Origin: CAMPKL01 sp963805925
GTDB taxonomy: Bacteria > Acidobacteriota > Terriglobia > Bryobacterales > UBA6623
NCBI GenBank assembly: GCA_963805925.1
Contig: CAWDWB010000003.1
Coordinates: 310,001 to 374,000 of the forward strand
Reading direction: 5' to 3'
Length of the DNA stretch: 64,000 nucleotides
Part shown: piece after piece, positions 62,853 through 64,000 of the stretch
Layout: each line of letters opens with the position of its first letter
Position numbering within the stretch: position 1 is the stretch's first letter
Position numbers and translations under genes: made by a program
Notes under the pieces: generated by a model
What the model was told of the DNA's origin: nothing
Seen by the model: only the letters and a program-made list of their open reading frames with translations
The model's database searches: none

Positions 62853-64000
62853 TCAGGCGCGTTCGGCCGCGTCCTCGGCAGCACGGTTGGCGGCCACTTC
62901 GCGGGCGGCATCGCCGGGAACGATGGCGATCAAAGTCTGGCCGGGTTTAGGCGTCACGGGCTGCGCAGCGGCGATGACCGAAAGACTCTCACCCTTATTG
63001 ATGAGGAAGAGCGAAATGGTGTCGTTGCCGTAGAGCTCTTTGAATTTCTCGTAGGTGAACTTTTCGGTGATGGGCGTGGTCTTGATTTTCGCGCCCGCTT
63101 CGAAAATCTTGCCGAGCTTGGCAAAAGTCAGGTCGGGATGGAACAGATAGCGGCCCTGGAGATGTTCGGGCGAAACGCCGCGGCGGCCGCTATCGCTGCG
63201 CTCGGGCGGGAGCTGGTAGACGTTGGAACGTCCGAAGTCTTCGCGGAAGTGCAGGGCGGCGAGGGCGTTGGCTTCGTCGTTGGAGGTGACGGCGGCGAGA
63301 CGTCCGATGCCGTAGAGGTTGATCTCATCGAGAACGCCTTCAGACAAAACGGCGCCGTAGTACGCCGGCAGGCCCGCCTGGCGTGCCGCGGTAACGTGCT
63401 CCCAATTGCTTTCGGCGAGGGCAACGTGGAAGCCGGCATTTTGCAGTTCCAACGCTATCCGGCGAGCCCAGGAGTGAGCGCCGACAAACAGGAAGCCTTG
63501 CGGGCTGGGTTCGGCGAGACCGAGACGGTTGGCCAGCGGCAGAGCGGTTAAACCATAAATCGTGACCGTGCCGATGATGACGATGAAGGCGATTGGGGCG
63601 AGTTCTTCAGCGCCGGACACTCCGGCTTCGGTGAGGCGTTCGGAAAAGATCGAGGCGATGGCTGCGGCGACGATTCCGCGGGGGGCCATCCACATCAGGA
63701 AGCGGCGTTCGTTGGTCTTCAACTTCGAGCCGAGGCAGGCAAGCCAGACGGACGCTGGACGGGCGACGAACAGAAGTACGGCCAGGAAGACGAGGGCGGG
63801 CTTCCATACGGCATAGATATCGGCCGCCTGCAGCCGCGCGGAAAGAACGATGAATAGCGTTGAGATGATCAGGATTCGCAGATGCTCTTTGAACTCGACA
63901 ATGTGGCGGACGGGCGTCAGCCGCTGATTCGACAGCACGATGCCCATCACGGTGGTCGCCAGCAGACCGGATTCGGGCTGGAAGTGGTTGGAGAGGGTAA
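62853..64000 (-). CDS. Cation/proton antiporter with TrkA-type C-terminal domain (start beyond right edge)
   Basis: The last 382 codons of a CPA-type sodium or potassium/proton antiporter. Membrane helices fill the N-terminal part (LLATTVMGIVLSN, LIISTLFIVLSARL, IAFIVIIGTVTIYGL), with RFLMWMAPRGIVAAAIASIF typical of NhaP/CPA1. From about 160 comes a Rossmann-like domain (GFLFVGAHSWARRIALELQNAG) and a C-terminal TrkA-C-like segment (LINKGESLSVIAA). The open frame continues past base 64000, so the start is not seen. About 90 bases separate it from enolase. Confidence 0.85.
   Translation of the reverse strand, partial: TLSNHFQPESGLLATTVMGIVLSNQRLTPVRHIVEFKEHLRILIISTLFIVLSARLQAADIYAVWKPALVFLAVLLFVARPASVWLACLGSKLKTNERRFLMWMAPRGIVAAAIASIFSERLTEAGVSGAEELAPIAFIVIIGTVTIYGLTALPLANRLGLAEPSPQGFLFVGAHSWARRIALELQNAGFHVALAESNWEHVTAARQAGLPAYYGAVLSEGVLDEINLYGIGRLAAVTSNDEANALAALHFREDFGRSNVYQLPPERSDSGRRGVSPEHLQGRYLFHPDLTFAKLGKIFEAGAKIKTTPITEKFTYEKFKELYGNDTISLFLINKGESLSVIAAAQPVTPKPGQTLIAIVPGDAAREVAANRAAEDAAERA

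Noticed and set aside
1..64000. tRNA, rRNA, CRISPR arrays, prophage or plasmid origin
   Set aside because: None recognised by eye; gene content is ordinary chromosomal.

Overview
The window is a high-GC bacterial chromosome segment with about 45 real protein genes and no tRNA, rRNA, CRISPR array or phage genes that I can see. Several features point to an acidobacterium, most likely of the Solibacter/Bryobacter group. A secreted metalloprotease ends in the Solibacter-type C-terminal domain. There is a DUF1592 cytochrome / DUF1552 pair with a DUF1080 neighbour, an S9 prolyl oligopeptidase, a small VWA protein, and a dnaK-dnaJ-hspR heat-shock operon. The taxonomic call is inference from gene content; no marker gene was compared.

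Layout. 1-4040 (minus): a PHP-domain protein, a GT4 glycosyltransferase, a cyclophilin and an Lhr-type helicase that runs off the left edge. 4415-8909 (minus): amt-glnB-glnD, an ammonium transporter with its PII signal protein and the PII-modifying enzyme. 9173-16411: a Tat-exported sugar isomerase-like protein, two peptidoglycan hydrolases, a TonB-like protein, and a CpaE-like ATPase beside a coiled-coil protein. 16577-20514: lspA-lgt-polA. 20696-26104: cysE, OsmC, prolyl oligopeptidase, VWA protein and an alpha/beta hydrolase. 26217-29822 (minus): dnaK-dnaJ-hspR. 30021-31774: modBC. 31846-37409 (minus): a porin, an HExxH protein coupled to thiE, and a matrixin-like protease with a small secreted partner. 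37739-40164: two coupled methyltransferases with coiled coils. 40213-44556: a 1447-residue secreted propeller plus Ig-repeat protein. 44709-51840: mscS, a wrecked membrane sulfatase gene, a pentaheme cytochrome, a lipoprotein sulfatase and a HAD hydrolase. 51927-57451: the DUF1592-DUF1552-DUF1080 set and an HpcH/HpaI aldolase-like gene. 57452-61471: a gene-poor stretch with an IS110 element, a CPBP protease and dispersed repeats. 61472-64000: enolase and a cation/proton antiporter cut by the right edge.

How the genes work together. The nitrogen block is a complete sensing module: transporter, PII and its uridylyltransferase. lspA and lgt are two of the three lipoprotein maturation steps and sit together. 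Many products are exported (Sec, Tat or lipoprotein signals), which suits a soil polymer degrader.

Quality warning. Four genes that should be whole (cyclophilin, glycosyltransferase, dnaK, IS110 transposase) are broken by single-base indels, several next to short C or G runs, and the membrane sulfatase gene is broken about eight times. An essential gene such as dnaK is unlikely to be dead, so at least some of these are probably assembly errors.

I did not find a clearly new biological system. The best leads are a 127-bp inverted-repeat structure at 4160-4286, the propeller/Ig giant protein, the matrixin-partner pair, a 10-bp direct-repeat array upstream of the aldolase gene, a set of genes with a -10-like box 8-12 bases before the start codon, and the repeat family around the IS110 element.
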